Positions 8,355-19,304 of a stretch of DNA of 64,000 nucleotides are shown here, in pieces. The notes below the pieces were generated by a model. The model had not been told where the DNA came from. It searched no databases and saw only the letters and a list, made by a program, of their open reading frames with translations. Position 1 is the first letter of the stretch; every line of letters starts with the position of its first letter. The position numbers and the translations under genes were made by a program. The DNA is taken from positions 1 to 64,000 of the forward strand of contig NZ_JBMOUD010000011.1 of NCBI RefSeq assembly GCF_049319665.1, written 5' to 3'. Source of the stretch: JBMOUD01 sp049319665 (GTDB taxonomy: Bacteria; Pseudomonadota; Gammaproteobacteria; Enterobacterales; Enterobacteriaceae).

Positions 8355-8885
8355 ATGAACCAGCCATCGAAAGCCCCGCGCGCCAAAACCGCGACCGCTA
8401 AAACGAAGAAGAAAAGTCGTGTTGAGCTTGATATTGAAGCGCGCGAACGCAAGCGTGATAACAAGCGTCGTGGCCATAAACCAGGCTCACGTGCTAACCC
8501 TGATGCTGATAAAAATCAGACCGGTAATGCTGCAAAAAAAGCCGATCCACGTATCGGCAGTAAAAAAGCCGTACCGCTGATGGTCGAAACCGTTCTAAAC
8601 AACGCGCCTAAAGCAAAAACGCCTAAGCCTAAGAAAGAAGCCAAACCGGTTCTGACACCAGAAGAAGAGTTAACGCTGCTGGAAAACGACGAACGCCTCG
8701 ATTCCCTGTTGGATCTGCTCGACGATGGCAAAACGCTGAGTGCCGACGATCAATCTTATGTCGATCAGACATTGGACCGCATCGACGTTCTGATGGAGAT
8801 GCTGGGCATTGAATTGGGCGACGAAGATGATGAAGACGAAGAAGCGGGTGAGAATATGTACCGCTTGCTGAAGGGAAAGGATTAG
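8355..8885 (+). CDS. yihI: Der GTPase-activating protein YihI
   Basis: Activates the GTPase of Der (EngA), tuning 50S ribosomal subunit assembly. Layout is typical: a very basic Lys/Ala/Pro-rich N-terminal half (residues 1-100, probably disordered) and an acidic C-terminal domain beginning near TPEEELTLLENDERLDSLL and ending in a run of Asp/Glu. Length 176 aa is close to E. coli. The strong charge asymmetry is a family trait. Confidence 0.93.
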   Translation: MNQPSKAPRAKTATAKTKKKSRVELDIEARERKRDNKRRGHKPGSRANPDADKNQTGNAAKKADPRIGSKKAVPLMVETVLNNAPKAKTPKPKKEAKPVLTPEEELTLLENDERLDSLLDLLDDGKTLSADDQSYVDQTLDRIDVLMEMLGIELGDEDDEDEEAGENMYRLLKGKD

Positions 8886-9082
8886 TCATAAGGGGCCGAC
8901 TCATTACTTATCAAAGCATTGACTTGTGATAATAATCGTCCTAATTGTTGCATGTTTTCAACTCTGGTTGTTGGGTAAACTATGGCGCATCTCGCGGCGT
9001 AAATCACGGCTGCGTAGCCTTACCCTCGCCAGAGTGCGTCCCTTAACGATGCAGTCTGCCAGACTTCATCGCAGGAGAAAGC

Positions 9083-10456
9083 ATGTCCACGCAGACGATA
9101 GAATGGGATCTGGCCCTGATTCAAAAATATAACTATTCCGGGCCGCGTTACACCTCTTATCCCACCGCACTGGCATTTCATCAAGGTTATGATGACGCCG
9201 CATTTAAACAGGCGGTAGAACGCTATCCCGAGCGTTATCTTTCACTGTACGTGCATATCCCTTTCTGCCATAAACTTTGCTACTTCTGCGGCTGTAATAA
9301 ACTGGTTACTCGCCAGAAACACAAAGCAGAGCAATACCTCAAGGTGCTGGCACAAGAAATCATCCAACGAGCCCCCTTATTTAAAGGCCGTAAGGTCAGT
9401 CAGTTGCACTGGGGGGGCGGTACGCCGACTTATCTCGATAAAGCGCAAATCAGCCAACTGATGAGCGTGCTACGTGAGCATTTTGATTTTCAGCCTGATG
9501 CGGAAATCTCTCTTGAATTGGATCCCCGCGAGATAGAACTCGATGTATTGGATCATTTACGCCAAGAGGGATTCAATCGGCTGAGCATGGGAGTTCAGGA
9601 TTTCAATAAAGAAGTTCAAATGCTGGTTAACCGCGAGCAGGATGAAGAGATTATTTTCCAACTGCTGGCACGTGCCAAAGCACTGGGCTTTCGCTCGACC
9701 AATATCGATTTGATCTATGGCCTGCCAAAACAAACGGCAGAAAGCTTCGCTTATACCTTACAGCGGGTGGCCGAGCTTAATCCCGATCGCTTAAGTGTGT
9801 TCAACTATGCGCATATGCCTGCGATGTTTGCCGCGCAGCGCAAGATCAAAGAGAGTGATCTACCTGGAGCCGAAGCGAAGCTCAATATTTTGCAGCAAAC
9901 CATCGCCTCGCTAACGCAATCGGGTTATCGCTTTATCGGCATGGACCATTTTGCGCGCCCTGATGATGAGTTGGCCGTGGCGCAGCAACAAGGCAAATTG
10001 CACCGCAACTTCCAGGGCTATACCACACAAGGCGACAGCGATTTGTTAGGGCTGGGTGTGTCAGCGATTAGTATGATCGGTGATACTTACGCACAAAACG
10101 AGAAAGAGCTGAAAACTTACTACGCGCAGGTTGCCGAACAAGGCCATGCATTGTGGCGTGGTCTGGCGATGACCGAAGATGATTGTCTGCGCCGTGATGT
10201 GATCAAGTCATTGATTTGTCATTTTGAACTCGATTTTGCGCAGATAGAACAGCGTCACGGCATCGACTTTGCGGATTACTTTGCAGAGGATTTAGCGCTA
10301 TTGGCACCCTTAGCCGCCGATGGGCTGGTGGAAGTTAGCGAGCAACATATTCAGGTGACGGCACGAGGCCGTTTGTTGATTCGTAATATCTGCATGTGCT
10401 TTGATATCTATCTGCGTCAGCAAGCCAGCCAGCAGCGATTTTCCCGTGTAATTTAA
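9083..10456 (+). CDS. hemN: Oxygen-independent coproporphyrinogen III dehydrogenase
   Basis: Radical-SAM enzyme that converts coproporphyrinogen III to protoporphyrinogen IX without oxygen, in haem synthesis. The [4Fe-4S]/SAM motif Cys62-x3-Cys66-x2-Cys69 (CHKLCYFCGC) is intact, followed by the glycine-rich GGGTPTYL. The HemN C-terminal domain is present and length (457 aa) is normal. A GTG-initiated 68-codon frame overlaps its start but is probably not a gene. Confidence 0.97.
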   Translation: MSTQTIEWDLALIQKYNYSGPRYTSYPTALAFHQGYDDAAFKQAVERYPERYLSLYVHIPFCHKLCYFCGCNKLVTRQKHKAEQYLKVLAQEIIQRAPLFKGRKVSQLHWGGGTPTYLDKAQISQLMSVLREHFDFQPDAEISLELDPREIELDVLDHLRQEGFNRLSMGVQDFNKEVQMLVNREQDEEIIFQLLARAKALGFRSTNIDLIYGLPKQTAESFAYTLQRVAELNPDRLSVFNYAHMPAMFAAQRKIKESDLPGAEAKLNILQQTIASLTQSGYRFIGMDHFARPDDELAVAQQQGKLHRNFQGYTTQGDSDLLGLGVSAISMIGDTYAQNEKELKTYYAQVAEQGHALWRGLAMTEDDCLRRDVIKSLICHFELDFAQIEQRHGIDFADYFAEDLALLAPLAADGLVEVSEQHIQVTARGRLLIRNICMCFDIYLRQQASQQRFSRVI

Positions 10457-10478
10457 ATAGCGCTGCAATCTCACAAAA

Positions 10479-10506
10479 AAATAGCCGCTGAATTCAGCGG
10501 CTATTT
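10479..10506 (-). terminator. Convergent terminator between hemN and glnG
   Basis: Perfect 12-bp stem (10479-10490 with 10495-10506) with an AATT loop. The minus-strand side continues in T-residues from the A-run at 10475-10480, so it ends the glnALG operon; the plus side may also stop hemN. Confidence 0.88.
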
Positions 10507-10531
10507 CATGTGGGCCTGTCAAACCAGAAGG

Positions 10532-11944
10532 TTACTCCATTCCCAACTCTTTGAGTTTACGCGTCAGAGTATTTCGTCCCCATCCGAGTAAACGAGCTGC
10601 TTCCTGTTTATGGCCTTGAGTATGGCGCAAAGCAGTGGTCAGTAAGGTACGTTCCATTTCTGGTTGTGCTTCTGACAATAGATTTTGATGACCGGAACGT
10701 AATGCGCGATCCGCCCATTGTGCCAACAGTGTTGCCCAACTGTCCGGCAGGCTTTGTCCATTACTTTCCGGCGCGCTGTTTTCGAACAACTCACCGGGTA
10801 AGTCCTGAATCAGCACTTCCTGGCCCGCGGCCATTACGGTTAACCAGCGGCAGGTGTTTTCCAACTGACGCACGTTACCCGGCCAAGGCAGGCGAGTCAG
10901 TGCGGTTTCTGTTTCTGGGTGCAGGTTTTTCGCTTCAACACCCAACTCTTTCGCCGCTACTTGCAAGAAGTAACGTGCTAAACGAGGGATATCTTCGCGG
11001 CGCTCGCGTAGCGGTGGTAAATGGACTCGAATAACGTTCAGGCGATGGAACAAGTCCTCACGGAACTTGCCTTCCTGCACTCGTAATTCCAGATTTTGGT
11101 GCGTAGCAGCAATAATACGCACATCCACCTTCACCGGCGCATAGCCGCCGACGCGATAGAACTGACCATCGGCCAACACGCGCAGCAACCGGGTTTGCAC
11201 ATCCATTGGCATATCGCCAATTTCGTCTAAGAACAGCGTGCCGTTATCTGCTTGCTCAAAGCGGCCTTGGCGAATTTGATTCGCGCCGGTAAACGCCCCT
11301 TTCTCATGACCAAAAAGTTCTGACTCAATCAGGTCTTTGGGAATAGCAGCCATATTCAGCGCGATAAAAGGTGCTTTAGCACGCGGACTGTGGCGGTGCA
11401 AAGCATGGGCAACCAGTTCTTTACCGGTACCCGATTCGCCATTGATTAATACGCTAATCGATGAGCGTGACAGACGGCCGATAATACGGAACACATCCTG
11501 CATCGCCGGCGCTTCGCCGATAATATCCGCCGTTGGGCCACTCGCAGGTTGAGAACGCGGTGGCTGTTGTTGTTCTTGATAGTGACTAATGGCACGTTCA
11601 ACCAGTGCAACCGCTTCATCAATATCAAAAGGTTTAGGCAGATAATCGAACGCCCCTTGCTGATAAGCGCTGACTGCGGCGTCCAAATCAGAATGCGCGG
11701 TCATTATGATGACCGGAAGCATCGGGTGACGTTGTTTGATCTGTTTTAATAGCGCCAAACCATCCATGCCAGGCATACGAATATCTGACAGCAGTACGTC
11801 AGGGGTTTGCGTCGCAATGGCTTCTAATACGTCGTTGCCACTGTCGAAGGCAGTACAAGTCAGACCCGCTCCTGTAAGCGCTCGTTCAAGTACCCAGCGG
11901 ATGGAACTATCGTCATCGACGATCCAAACTATCCCTCGTTGCAT
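10532..11944 (-). CDS. glnG: Nitrogen regulator NtrC (GlnG)
   Basis: Sigma-54 activator of nitrogen-limitation genes. It has a receiver domain with phospho-acceptor Asp54 (LLSDIRMPGMDG), an AAA+ domain with Walker A GESGTGKE and the sigma-54 loop GAFTGA, and a C-terminal Fis-type helix-turn-helix ending NTLTRKLKELGME. The frame is open upstream to 12034, but I choose the ATG at 11944: a GAGG ribosome site precedes it, it gives the family length (470 aa), and it begins 7 bases after the glnL stop. Confidence 0.96.
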   Translation of the reverse strand: MQRGIVWIVDDDSSIRWVLERALTGAGLTCTAFDSGNDVLEAIATQTPDVLLSDIRMPGMDGLALLKQIKQRHPMLPVIIMTAHSDLDAAVSAYQQGAFDYLPKPFDIDEAVALVERAISHYQEQQQPPRSQPASGPTADIIGEAPAMQDVFRIIGRLSRSSISVLINGESGTGKELVAHALHRHSPRAKAPFIALNMAAIPKDLIESELFGHEKGAFTGANQIRQGRFEQADNGTLFLDEIGDMPMDVQTRLLRVLADGQFYRVGGYAPVKVDVRIIAATHQNLELRVQEGKFREDLFHRLNVIRVHLPPLRERREDIPRLARYFLQVAAKELGVEAKNLHPETETALTRLPWPGNVRQLENTCRWLTVMAAGQEVLIQDLPGELFENSAPESNGQSLPDSWATLLAQWADRALRSGHQNLLSEAQPEMERTLLTTALRHTQGHKQEAARLLGWGRNTLTRKLKELGME

Positions 11945-11951
11945 AAGAACC

Positions 11952-13001
11952 TCACTGGCGAATAGGCAGGTAGACCGAGAATTCGGTATGACCTGGCCAA
12001 CTGTTAAATTCAACTTTACCCGAATGCTGATCAATTAAACTGCGTGCGATAGACAGGCCTAAACCTGTGCCACCTTCACGGCCGCTGACCATGGGGTAAA
12101 AAAGCGTATCCTGCAAATGGGCCGGTACACCGGGGCCGTCATCTTCAATATCGATGCGAGCCGCCAAGCGGTAGCGAACGCCGTGCAGCGTAATTTGAAA
12201 AGCAGTACGAGTTCGTAAGGTGATGGTGCCACCTTCCTCTCCCAGTGCCTGCAAAGCATTTCGGGTAATATTAAGCAGAATTTGCTCAATTTGATCCGGA
12301 TCGTGCATCAGTTCCGGCAGACTCGGATCATAGTCACGTACCAGCGTCACATTGTCGGGTTTCTCCATCGAAACCAATTGGCAGACTCGCTCGGCAACCT
12401 GATGAATGCTTTGTGTTATATGCTGGCTTGGCCGTTGTGGTCCAAGTAAGCGATCGACAAGATTCCGCAATCGGTCAGCTTGTTCAATAATGACTTTGGT
12501 ATATTCCAGCAGGGAAGGGTCAGGCAAAGCTTTAGATAAAAGTTGTGCCGCACCGCGTAATCCACCCAGCGGGTTTTTAATTTCATGTGCTAATCCGCGA
12601 ATTAAATCGCGAGCAGCAACTTGTTGTGCATGTTGCAACTGTTCTTGACTGAGGCGACGCTGATTATCCATTGGCGCGAGTTCAATCAAAATATACCCTT
12701 CAGGTAATGCCTGAGCCGTTAGCGACATAATATGTGCCCGGCCATCGACGACTAGCGTCACTTCACTATCAGTAAAACCCTGTCCTAATTCGATGCTTTC
12801 CCGCATCAGCTCAATATTAAGCGAAAAATAACCAATCAGCTCTGGCAGAGGAGTGCCAAATAACTTACGCGAGCTTTGCGCTAATAATTGTTGAGCAGCC
12901 GGATTGGCATAATGGACGGCCAATTCGTTGTCCAACAGCAGAACGCTGTTGATTAAAGAATTGAGGATCTGCCCAGCATCGGGCAGCTTGCCTGTTGCCA
13001 T
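11952..13001 (-). CDS. glnL: Nitrogen sensor kinase/phosphatase NtrB (GlnL)
   Basis: Cytoplasmic histidine kinase that phosphorylates NtrC under nitrogen limitation and, with PII, dephosphorylates it. An N-terminal PAS-like domain precedes the H-box GLAHEIKNPLGG with His139. The N-box TRNALQA and ATP-lid motifs DDGPGVP and GGTGLGLSIA are all present. Length 349 aa is standard. It is second in glnA-glnL-glnG. Confidence 0.97.
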   Translation of the reverse strand: MATGKLPDAGQILNSLINSVLLLDNELAVHYANPAAQQLLAQSSRKLFGTPLPELIGYFSLNIELMRESIELGQGFTDSEVTLVVDGRAHIMSLTAQALPEGYILIELAPMDNQRRLSQEQLQHAQQVAARDLIRGLAHEIKNPLGGLRGAAQLLSKALPDPSLLEYTKVIIEQADRLRNLVDRLLGPQRPSQHITQSIHQVAERVCQLVSMEKPDNVTLVRDYDPSLPELMHDPDQIEQILLNITRNALQALGEEGGTITLRTRTAFQITLHGVRYRLAARIDIEDDGPGVPAHLQDTLFYPMVSGREGGTGLGLSIARSLIDQHSGKVEFNSWPGHTEFSVYLPIRQ

Positions 13002-13095
13002 ACAGCAGTCTCCCGCATCTCATCGATGCAATGTAATAGCGTTATTCCGGAAAACTCACGGACCAGAGGCGTTGATAATTAGATGCGCGGTAAAA

Positions 13096-13120
13096 AAAGC
13101 CCATCATTGAGATGGGCTTT
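13096..13120 (-). terminator. Attenuating terminator between glnA and glnL
   Basis: Ten-bp stem AAAGCCCATC/GATGGGCTTT with a 5-base loop; the minus-strand tail is TTTTTTA. It would lower glnLG expression relative to glnA, as in E. coli. Confidence 0.8.
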
Positions 13121-13237
13121 AACATTTCCACGGCAACAATAAACTACTCACGTAGTTTTGATGAGCCACCTTATTTTGTCGCTCATCGGATAATGCACGC
13201 AGCGTGATATTTAAGCCCGCCACGCTGCGCTGTCGTG

Positions 13238-13277
13238 CGTTATTAAACGCAGCTGTACGTTATTAAACGCTGTAGTA
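13238..13277. repeat. Imperfect 20-bp tandem repeat at the glnA stop codon
   Basis: Two adjacent 20-bp units (13238-13257 and 13258-13277) share the 13-base core CGTTATTAAACGC and match at 17 of 20 positions. The second unit contains the end of glnA, including its stop codon; the first is a copy just outside the gene. Confidence 0.8.
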
Positions 13278-14672
13278 CAGTTCGAACTCAACTGGGTGTG
13301 GAGTCATGCGTACGCGGTCCATCTCTTCTTTGCGCAGCGCGATGTAAGCGTTGATTGCATCGTCAGTGAATACGCCACCACGAGTCAGGAACTCACGGTC
13401 TTGATCCAATGCGTTCAATGCTTCTTCCAGTGAACCTGCAACTTTTGGAATCTCTGCATCTTCTTCTGGTGGCAAGTGGTACAAGTCTTTGTCCATTGCA
13501 TCGCCAGGGTGGATCTTGTTGATAACACCATCAAGGCCAGCCATCAGCAGAGCTGCGAACGCCAGGTATGGGTTAGCCGCTGGGTCTGGGAAACGTGCTT
13601 CGATACGTACAGCTTTAGGGCTAGATACGTGTGGAATACGGATAGACGCAGAACGGTTACGTGCAGAGTAAGCCAACATAACAGGCGCTTCGTAACCTGG
13701 GACCAAACGCTTGTAAGAGTTGGTGGTTGGGTTAGCGTAGGCGTTGATAGCTTTAGCGTGTTTGATGATACCGCCGATGTAGAACAGCGCCATTTCAGAC
13801 AGGTTGCCGTATTTGTCGCCAGAGAACAGGTTAGTACCGTCTTTGGACAGAGACATGTGGCAGTGCATGCCTGAACCGTTATCGCCAAACATTGGTTTTG
13901 GCATAAAGGTCGCAGTTTTACCAAATGCGTGAGCCACGTTGTGCACCACGTATTTGTAGATTTGGATTTCGTCAGCTTTTTTGGTCAGGGTGTTGAAGCG
14001 GGTTGCCACTTCGTTCTGGCCAGCAGTTGCCACTTCGTGGTGGTGAGCTTCAACAACCAGGCCCATCTCTTCCATGGTCAGACACATGGTAGAACGCAGG
14101 TCCTGAGAGGAGTCAACTGGTGGTACTGGGAAGTAACCGCCTTTCACTGCTGGACGATGGCCTTTGTTGCCGCCTTCGTATTTGGTGCTGGAGTTCCACG
14201 CACCTTCGATATCATCGATAGCAACATGAGAACCGGAGATGCTGCTGCCGAAACGAATGTCGTCAAACAGGAAGAACTCTGGCTCTGGCCCGAACAGAAC
14301 GGTGTCTGCGATGCCTGAAGAGCGCAGGAAATCTTCTGCACGTTTTGCCGTTGAGCGCGGGTCACGGTCGTAACCTTGCAGCGTGGTTGGCTCAAGGATG
14401 TCACAACGAACGATCAGGGTAGTCTCTTCGTAGAACGGGTCCAGAACTGCAGTGCTCGCATCAGGCATCAGAACCATGTCTGATTCGTTAATACCTTTCC
14501 AACCGCCGATAGAAGAACCATCGAACATTTTACCTTCTTCGAAGAAGTCGGCATTTACCTGGTGGGAAGGGATGGTAACGTGCTGCTCTTTACCTTTGGT
14601 ATCAGTGAAGCGTAAGTCAATAAACTTAACTTCATGTTCCTGGATCATCGTCAAAACGTGTTCAGCAGACAT
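13263..14672 (-). CDS. glnA: Glutamine synthetase, type I
   Basis: Makes glutamine from glutamate, ammonia and ATP; a dodecameric cytoplasmic enzyme. Motifs include FDGSSIGGWKGI, the ATP-binding KPMFGDNGSGMHCHMS block and NRSASIRIP. The adenylylation tyrosine lies in DLYHLPPEED near residue 398, so control by GlnE is retained. Length 469 aa is normal. It is first in the glnALG operon and is preceded by a sigma-54 promoter and NtrC sites. Confidence 0.98.
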   Translation of the reverse strand: MSAEHVLTMIQEHEVKFIDLRFTDTKGKEQHVTIPSHQVNADFFEEGKMFDGSSIGGWKGINESDMVLMPDASTAVLDPFYEETTLIVRCDILEPTTLQGYDRDPRSTAKRAEDFLRSSGIADTVLFGPEPEFFLFDDIRFGSSISGSHVAIDDIEGAWNSSTKYEGGNKGHRPAVKGGYFPVPPVDSSQDLRSTMCLTMEEMGLVVEAHHHEVATAGQNEVATRFNTLTKKADEIQIYKYVVHNVAHAFGKTATFMPKPMFGDNGSGMHCHMSLSKDGTNLFSGDKYGNLSEMALFYIGGIIKHAKAINAYANPTTNSYKRLVPGYEAPVMLAYSARNRSASIRIPHVSSPKAVRIEARFPDPAANPYLAFAALLMAGLDGVINKIHPGDAMDKDLYHLPPEEDAEIPKVAGSLEEALNALDQDREFLTRGGVFTDDAINAYIALRKEEMDRVRMTPHPVEFELYYSV

Positions 14673-14827
14673 ACTAGCTCTCCAAATTTCTCATTATCGT
14701 CGTGGAACGAATAAGCATTTAGTTAATAACAGACTTATTAGTGAATAAAAGCCCTAGTTAAAATGGCGTGTGGCTTAAACAGTTTTTCATCTCTGTGATA
14801 AGTCGCTTTTCACCCTGGCAATCTAGT

Positions 14828-14843
14828 AGCGAAAACTGTGCCA
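14828..14843 (-). promoter_or_regulatory. Sigma-54 promoter of glnA (glnAp2-like)
   Basis: The minus strand reads TGGCACAGTTTTCGCT, with GG and GC at the -24/-12 spacing; the TCGCT downstream half is what E. coli glnAp2 has. It gives a leader of roughly 145 bases, longer than the E. coli one. Confidence 0.8.
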
Positions 14844-14918
14844 ACTTTGTAAAAATCACGACAACCTATGCACAGAAGGGTTAAGTAGGGTAGTAAGTAT
14901 GCACCATAACAGAAATCT

Positions 14919-14967
14919 TGCACCAAATGTGTGCTTATACTTTGCACCGAGGCACCAATTTGGTGCA
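14919..14967. promoter_or_regulatory. NtrC enhancer sites in the glnA-typA interval
   Basis: A perfect 15-bp palindrome GCACCAATTTGGTGC at 14952-14966 matches the NtrC consensus TGCACY-N5-RGTGCA. A second, weaker site TGCACCAAATGTGTGC is at 14919-14934. Both lie about 80-140 bases upstream of the -24/-12 promoter, ordinary enhancer distance. Further TGCACC half-sites flank them. Confidence 0.82.
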
Positions 14968-15127
14968 CCAAGATGGTTCAACGACCGATTTGCACCGCGA
15001 AAGGGATCACAAAGTAGCCATTCAAAAGTTGTTTTGCATAGATTCTTGTGAACTTGTTTAGTACCGCGGCTAATACGTGTACAATACCGCGCTATTTCTA
15101 TATTTCTAAAATGCCTGAGGCAAAGCT

Positions 15128-16951
<1,824 letters not shown>

Positions 16952-16980
16952 TCTTCTTTCCCACTAGCAGATTTATTTAG

Positions 16981-17015
16981 AACAGGATGCCTCCCAAGGC
17001 GTCCTGTTTTTTTTT
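16981..17015 (+). terminator. Terminator after typA
   Basis: Eleven-bp stem (16981-16991 with 16998-17008, one T-G wobble) followed by an uninterrupted T-run to about 17015. The remaining 240 bases before yihX show no gene or obvious site beyond A+T-rich promoter-like sequence. Confidence 0.92.
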
Positions 17016-17253
17016 ACACACTTCTTTATCGCAAATCTGCCTCTTCCGATAGTCTGATCTCATTTTTGCCGCTACAGTAAATTATCCACTTCTATTGCAG
17101 TCGACTTTTGCTATAGAAGAATATTTATCTCATTAATATGAGACTTATCGCGACAGTGAAATATTTATTACAACAGCAAACGCTAAGATGACGACAGCAA
17201 GAGATTCGCTACAACAGTAAAACTGCACAACTTATTTATTCGGGGAGCCTGCC

Positions 17254-17841
17254 ATGCTGTACATTTTTGATATGGGTAATGTGATTATTGATATTGATTT
17301 TAAACGTGTACTTGGCGTTTGGAGCAATCTGAGCGGTACGCCGCTGGCAGTGTTAACTGAACGTTTCTCGATGGGCGAAGCATTCAAGCAGCATGAGCGT
17401 GGCGAGATAAGCGACGAGGAGTTTGCGCAGCGTACCTGTGATGAACTAGGCATTGCTCTGAGCTTTGAGCAATTTAGCGCTGGTTGGCAGTCAGTATTTG
17501 TGGCGCTTCGCCCTGATACGATAGCGGTTATGCAATCTTTACGCGAGCAGGGCCATCGCGTGGTCGTGCTGTCGAATACCAATAATTTGCATCTCGATCA
17601 CTGGCCGACGCATTACCCTGAAGTGGCACAAAGTGCTGATACGGTTTACCTCTCTCAAGAGATGGGCGTGAGAAAGCCTGAAGCGGATATTTTCCATCGC
17701 GTGCTGGAGAAAGAAGGTTTTACTGCCGATCAAGCGGTGTTTTTTGATGATATTGCCGAGAATATCGCTGCCGCCGAGGTTCTGGGTATTAAAGGTGTGG
17801 TGGTTAAAGACCATAAAACCATACCTGAATTCTTCTCTTAA
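17254..17841 (+). CDS. yihX: HAD-family alpha-D-glucose-1-phosphate phosphatase YihX
   Basis: Haloacid-dehalogenase-type phosphatase. In E. coli YihX hydrolyses glucose-1-phosphate. The nucleophile motif is FDMGNV at residues 5-10 (the first Asp at 6; the usual second Asp is replaced by Asn, as in E. coli YihX). VVLSNTNN supplies motif II, and FFDDIAENI the distal acidic motif. Length 195 aa is typical. Confidence 0.93.
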   Translation: MLYIFDMGNVIIDIDFKRVLGVWSNLSGTPLAVLTERFSMGEAFKQHERGEISDEEFAQRTCDELGIALSFEQFSAGWQSVFVALRPDTIAVMQSLREQGHRVVVLSNTNNLHLDHWPTHYPEVAQSADTVYLSQEMGVRKPEADIFHRVLEKEGFTADQAVFFDDIAENIAAAEVLGIKGVVVKDHKTIPEFFS

Positions 17842-17952
17842 ATCCCCAAAGGGCCTGATTAATCGTTGGGCCTTATATAGCCACTGACCTGCATTCACTC
17901 CGTTATTTTGGGGACATTCAAAACATCTCACCTGCGCCATAAGGATATTGTT

Positions 17953-18822
17953 ATGACAAGGCTTATTCCGTCTGTAATTAAATCTACTGCTCGTTTTGGC
18001 CATATGTTGTTTAAGCGCGTAGATAGCGACGGAGTGACTTTGCTTGCCGGCCATTTGGCCTACGTTTCACTACTCTCCTTGGTGCCTCTGGTGACGGTAG
18101 TCTTCTCTTTATTTGCACTATTTCCGGTATTTGCAGATATTAGCGCGCAGCTTAAAAGCTTCATTTTTTCTAACTTTTTGCCTGAGACTGGCGATATTAT
18201 TCAAGGCTATATCGAAAAATTTGTCGCCAATTCCAGCCGTATGACCGCTGTGGGTACTTGCGGTTTAATTGTGACCTCGTTATTGCTGATTGCTTCTGTT
18301 GATAGCGTGCTCAATAAGATTTGGAGTAGTCACGTAAAACGGCCAATTGTATTTTCATTCGCCGTCTATTGGATGGTTCTGACGCTGGGGCCTATTTTAC
18401 TGGTGGCGAGTGTGGCTATCAGTTCCTACTTATTATCGTTGAATTGGATTGATGTCAGCGGCATTTACTCTTTTATCGATCGCTTGTTACGCTTGCTGCC
18501 ACTGCTGATTTCTTGGGTATCATTCTGGTTGTTGTACAGCGTGGTGCCGACGGTGAGTGTGCCAACTAAAGATGCATTACTCGGCGCACTGATTGCGGGA
18601 TTATTGTTTGAATTAGGCAAGAAGGGCTTCGCTCTTTATATTACCTTGTTCCCGACCTATCAACTGATTTACGGTGTGTTAGCGGTGATCCCAATTTTGT
18701 TCCTTTGGGTATATGTTAGTTGGTGCATTGTTTTATTAGGGGCCGAAATTACCGTCACGTTAGGTGAGTTTCGAGCTGCGCGTGAACAAGCCGCCAACCC
18801 TTCAATTCCACAGGAGAAATGA
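17953..18822 (+). CDS. yihY: YihY family inner-membrane protein
   Basis: Virulence-factor-BrkB/YihY-type membrane protein with about six hydrophobic segments, e.g. LAYVSLLSLVPLVTVVFSLFA and a long C-terminal one. Function is not settled. The open frame begins at 17908, but I choose the ATG at 17953 because AAGGA lies 8 bases before it and the protein then aligns with E. coli YihY. It is the first gene of a tight yihY-dtd-fabY cluster. Confidence 0.9.
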   Translation: MTRLIPSVIKSTARFGHMLFKRVDSDGVTLLAGHLAYVSLLSLVPLVTVVFSLFALFPVFADISAQLKSFIFSNFLPETGDIIQGYIEKFVANSSRMTAVGTCGLIVTSLLLIASVDSVLNKIWSSHVKRPIVFSFAVYWMVLTLGPILLVASVAISSYLLSLNWIDVSGIYSFIDRLLRLLPLLISWVSFWLLYSVVPTVSVPTKDALLGALIAGLLFELGKKGFALYITLFPTYQLIYGVLAVIPILFLWVYVSWCIVLLGAEITVTLGEFRAAREQAANPSIPQEK

Positions 18823-18828
18823 TTTTTA

Positions 18829-19266
18829 ATGATCGCGTTAATACAACGGGTTCTCAGCGCTAGTGTTACCGTTGAGGGAGAAGTCTGTGGCGAAATTGGT
18901 CCAGGATTGCTGGTATTGTTAGGTGTCGAACAGGGTGATGACGAGCAAAAAGCCAAACGCTTGTGTGATAAAACCCTTGGCTACCGTATTTTTTCTGACG
19001 CTAACGATAAAATGAATCTGAGTTTAGAACAGGTTGGCGGCAGTGTGCTGGTGGTATCGCAATTTACGCTGGCGGCTGATACCCAAAAAGGGATGAGACC
19101 CAGTTTTTCCGGTGGTGCAGCCCCGCAGGAAGCCGATCGCTTATACCAATACTTTTGCGGACAGTGCCGTGAAAAGGGTATCCATACACAAACGGGGCGC
19201 TTCGCCGCCGATATGAAAGTGGCTCTAGTGAATGACGGGCCAGTGACGTTTTGGTTGCAGGTCTGA
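18829..19266 (+). CDS. dtd: D-aminoacyl-tRNA deacylase
   Basis: Removes D-amino acids (and glycine mischarged on tRNA-Ala) from tRNA. At 145 aa it is full length and has the family motifs SQFTLAADTQKG and the C-terminal NDGPVTFWLQV, which carries the Gly-x-Pro recognition loop. It begins 6 bases after yihY, so the two are very likely co-transcribed. Confidence 0.96.
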   Translation: MIALIQRVLSASVTVEGEVCGEIGPGLLVLLGVEQGDDEQKAKRLCDKTLGYRIFSDANDKMNLSLEQVGGSVLVVSQFTLAADTQKGMRPSFSGGAAPQEADRLYQYFCGQCREKGIHTQTGRFAADMKVALVNDGPVTFWLQV

Positions 19267-19304
19267 GATAACGGCGCAATGTACGCCTGAGAGAGAAAGG
19301 TCTT

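Noticed and set aside
8926..9132. GTG-started 68-codon frame with a hydrophobic N-terminus between yihI and hemN
   Set aside because: It runs 50 bases into hemN and its second half is Arg-rich and unlike a real protein. It could be a decayed relic of a small membrane gene, but nothing supports expression.
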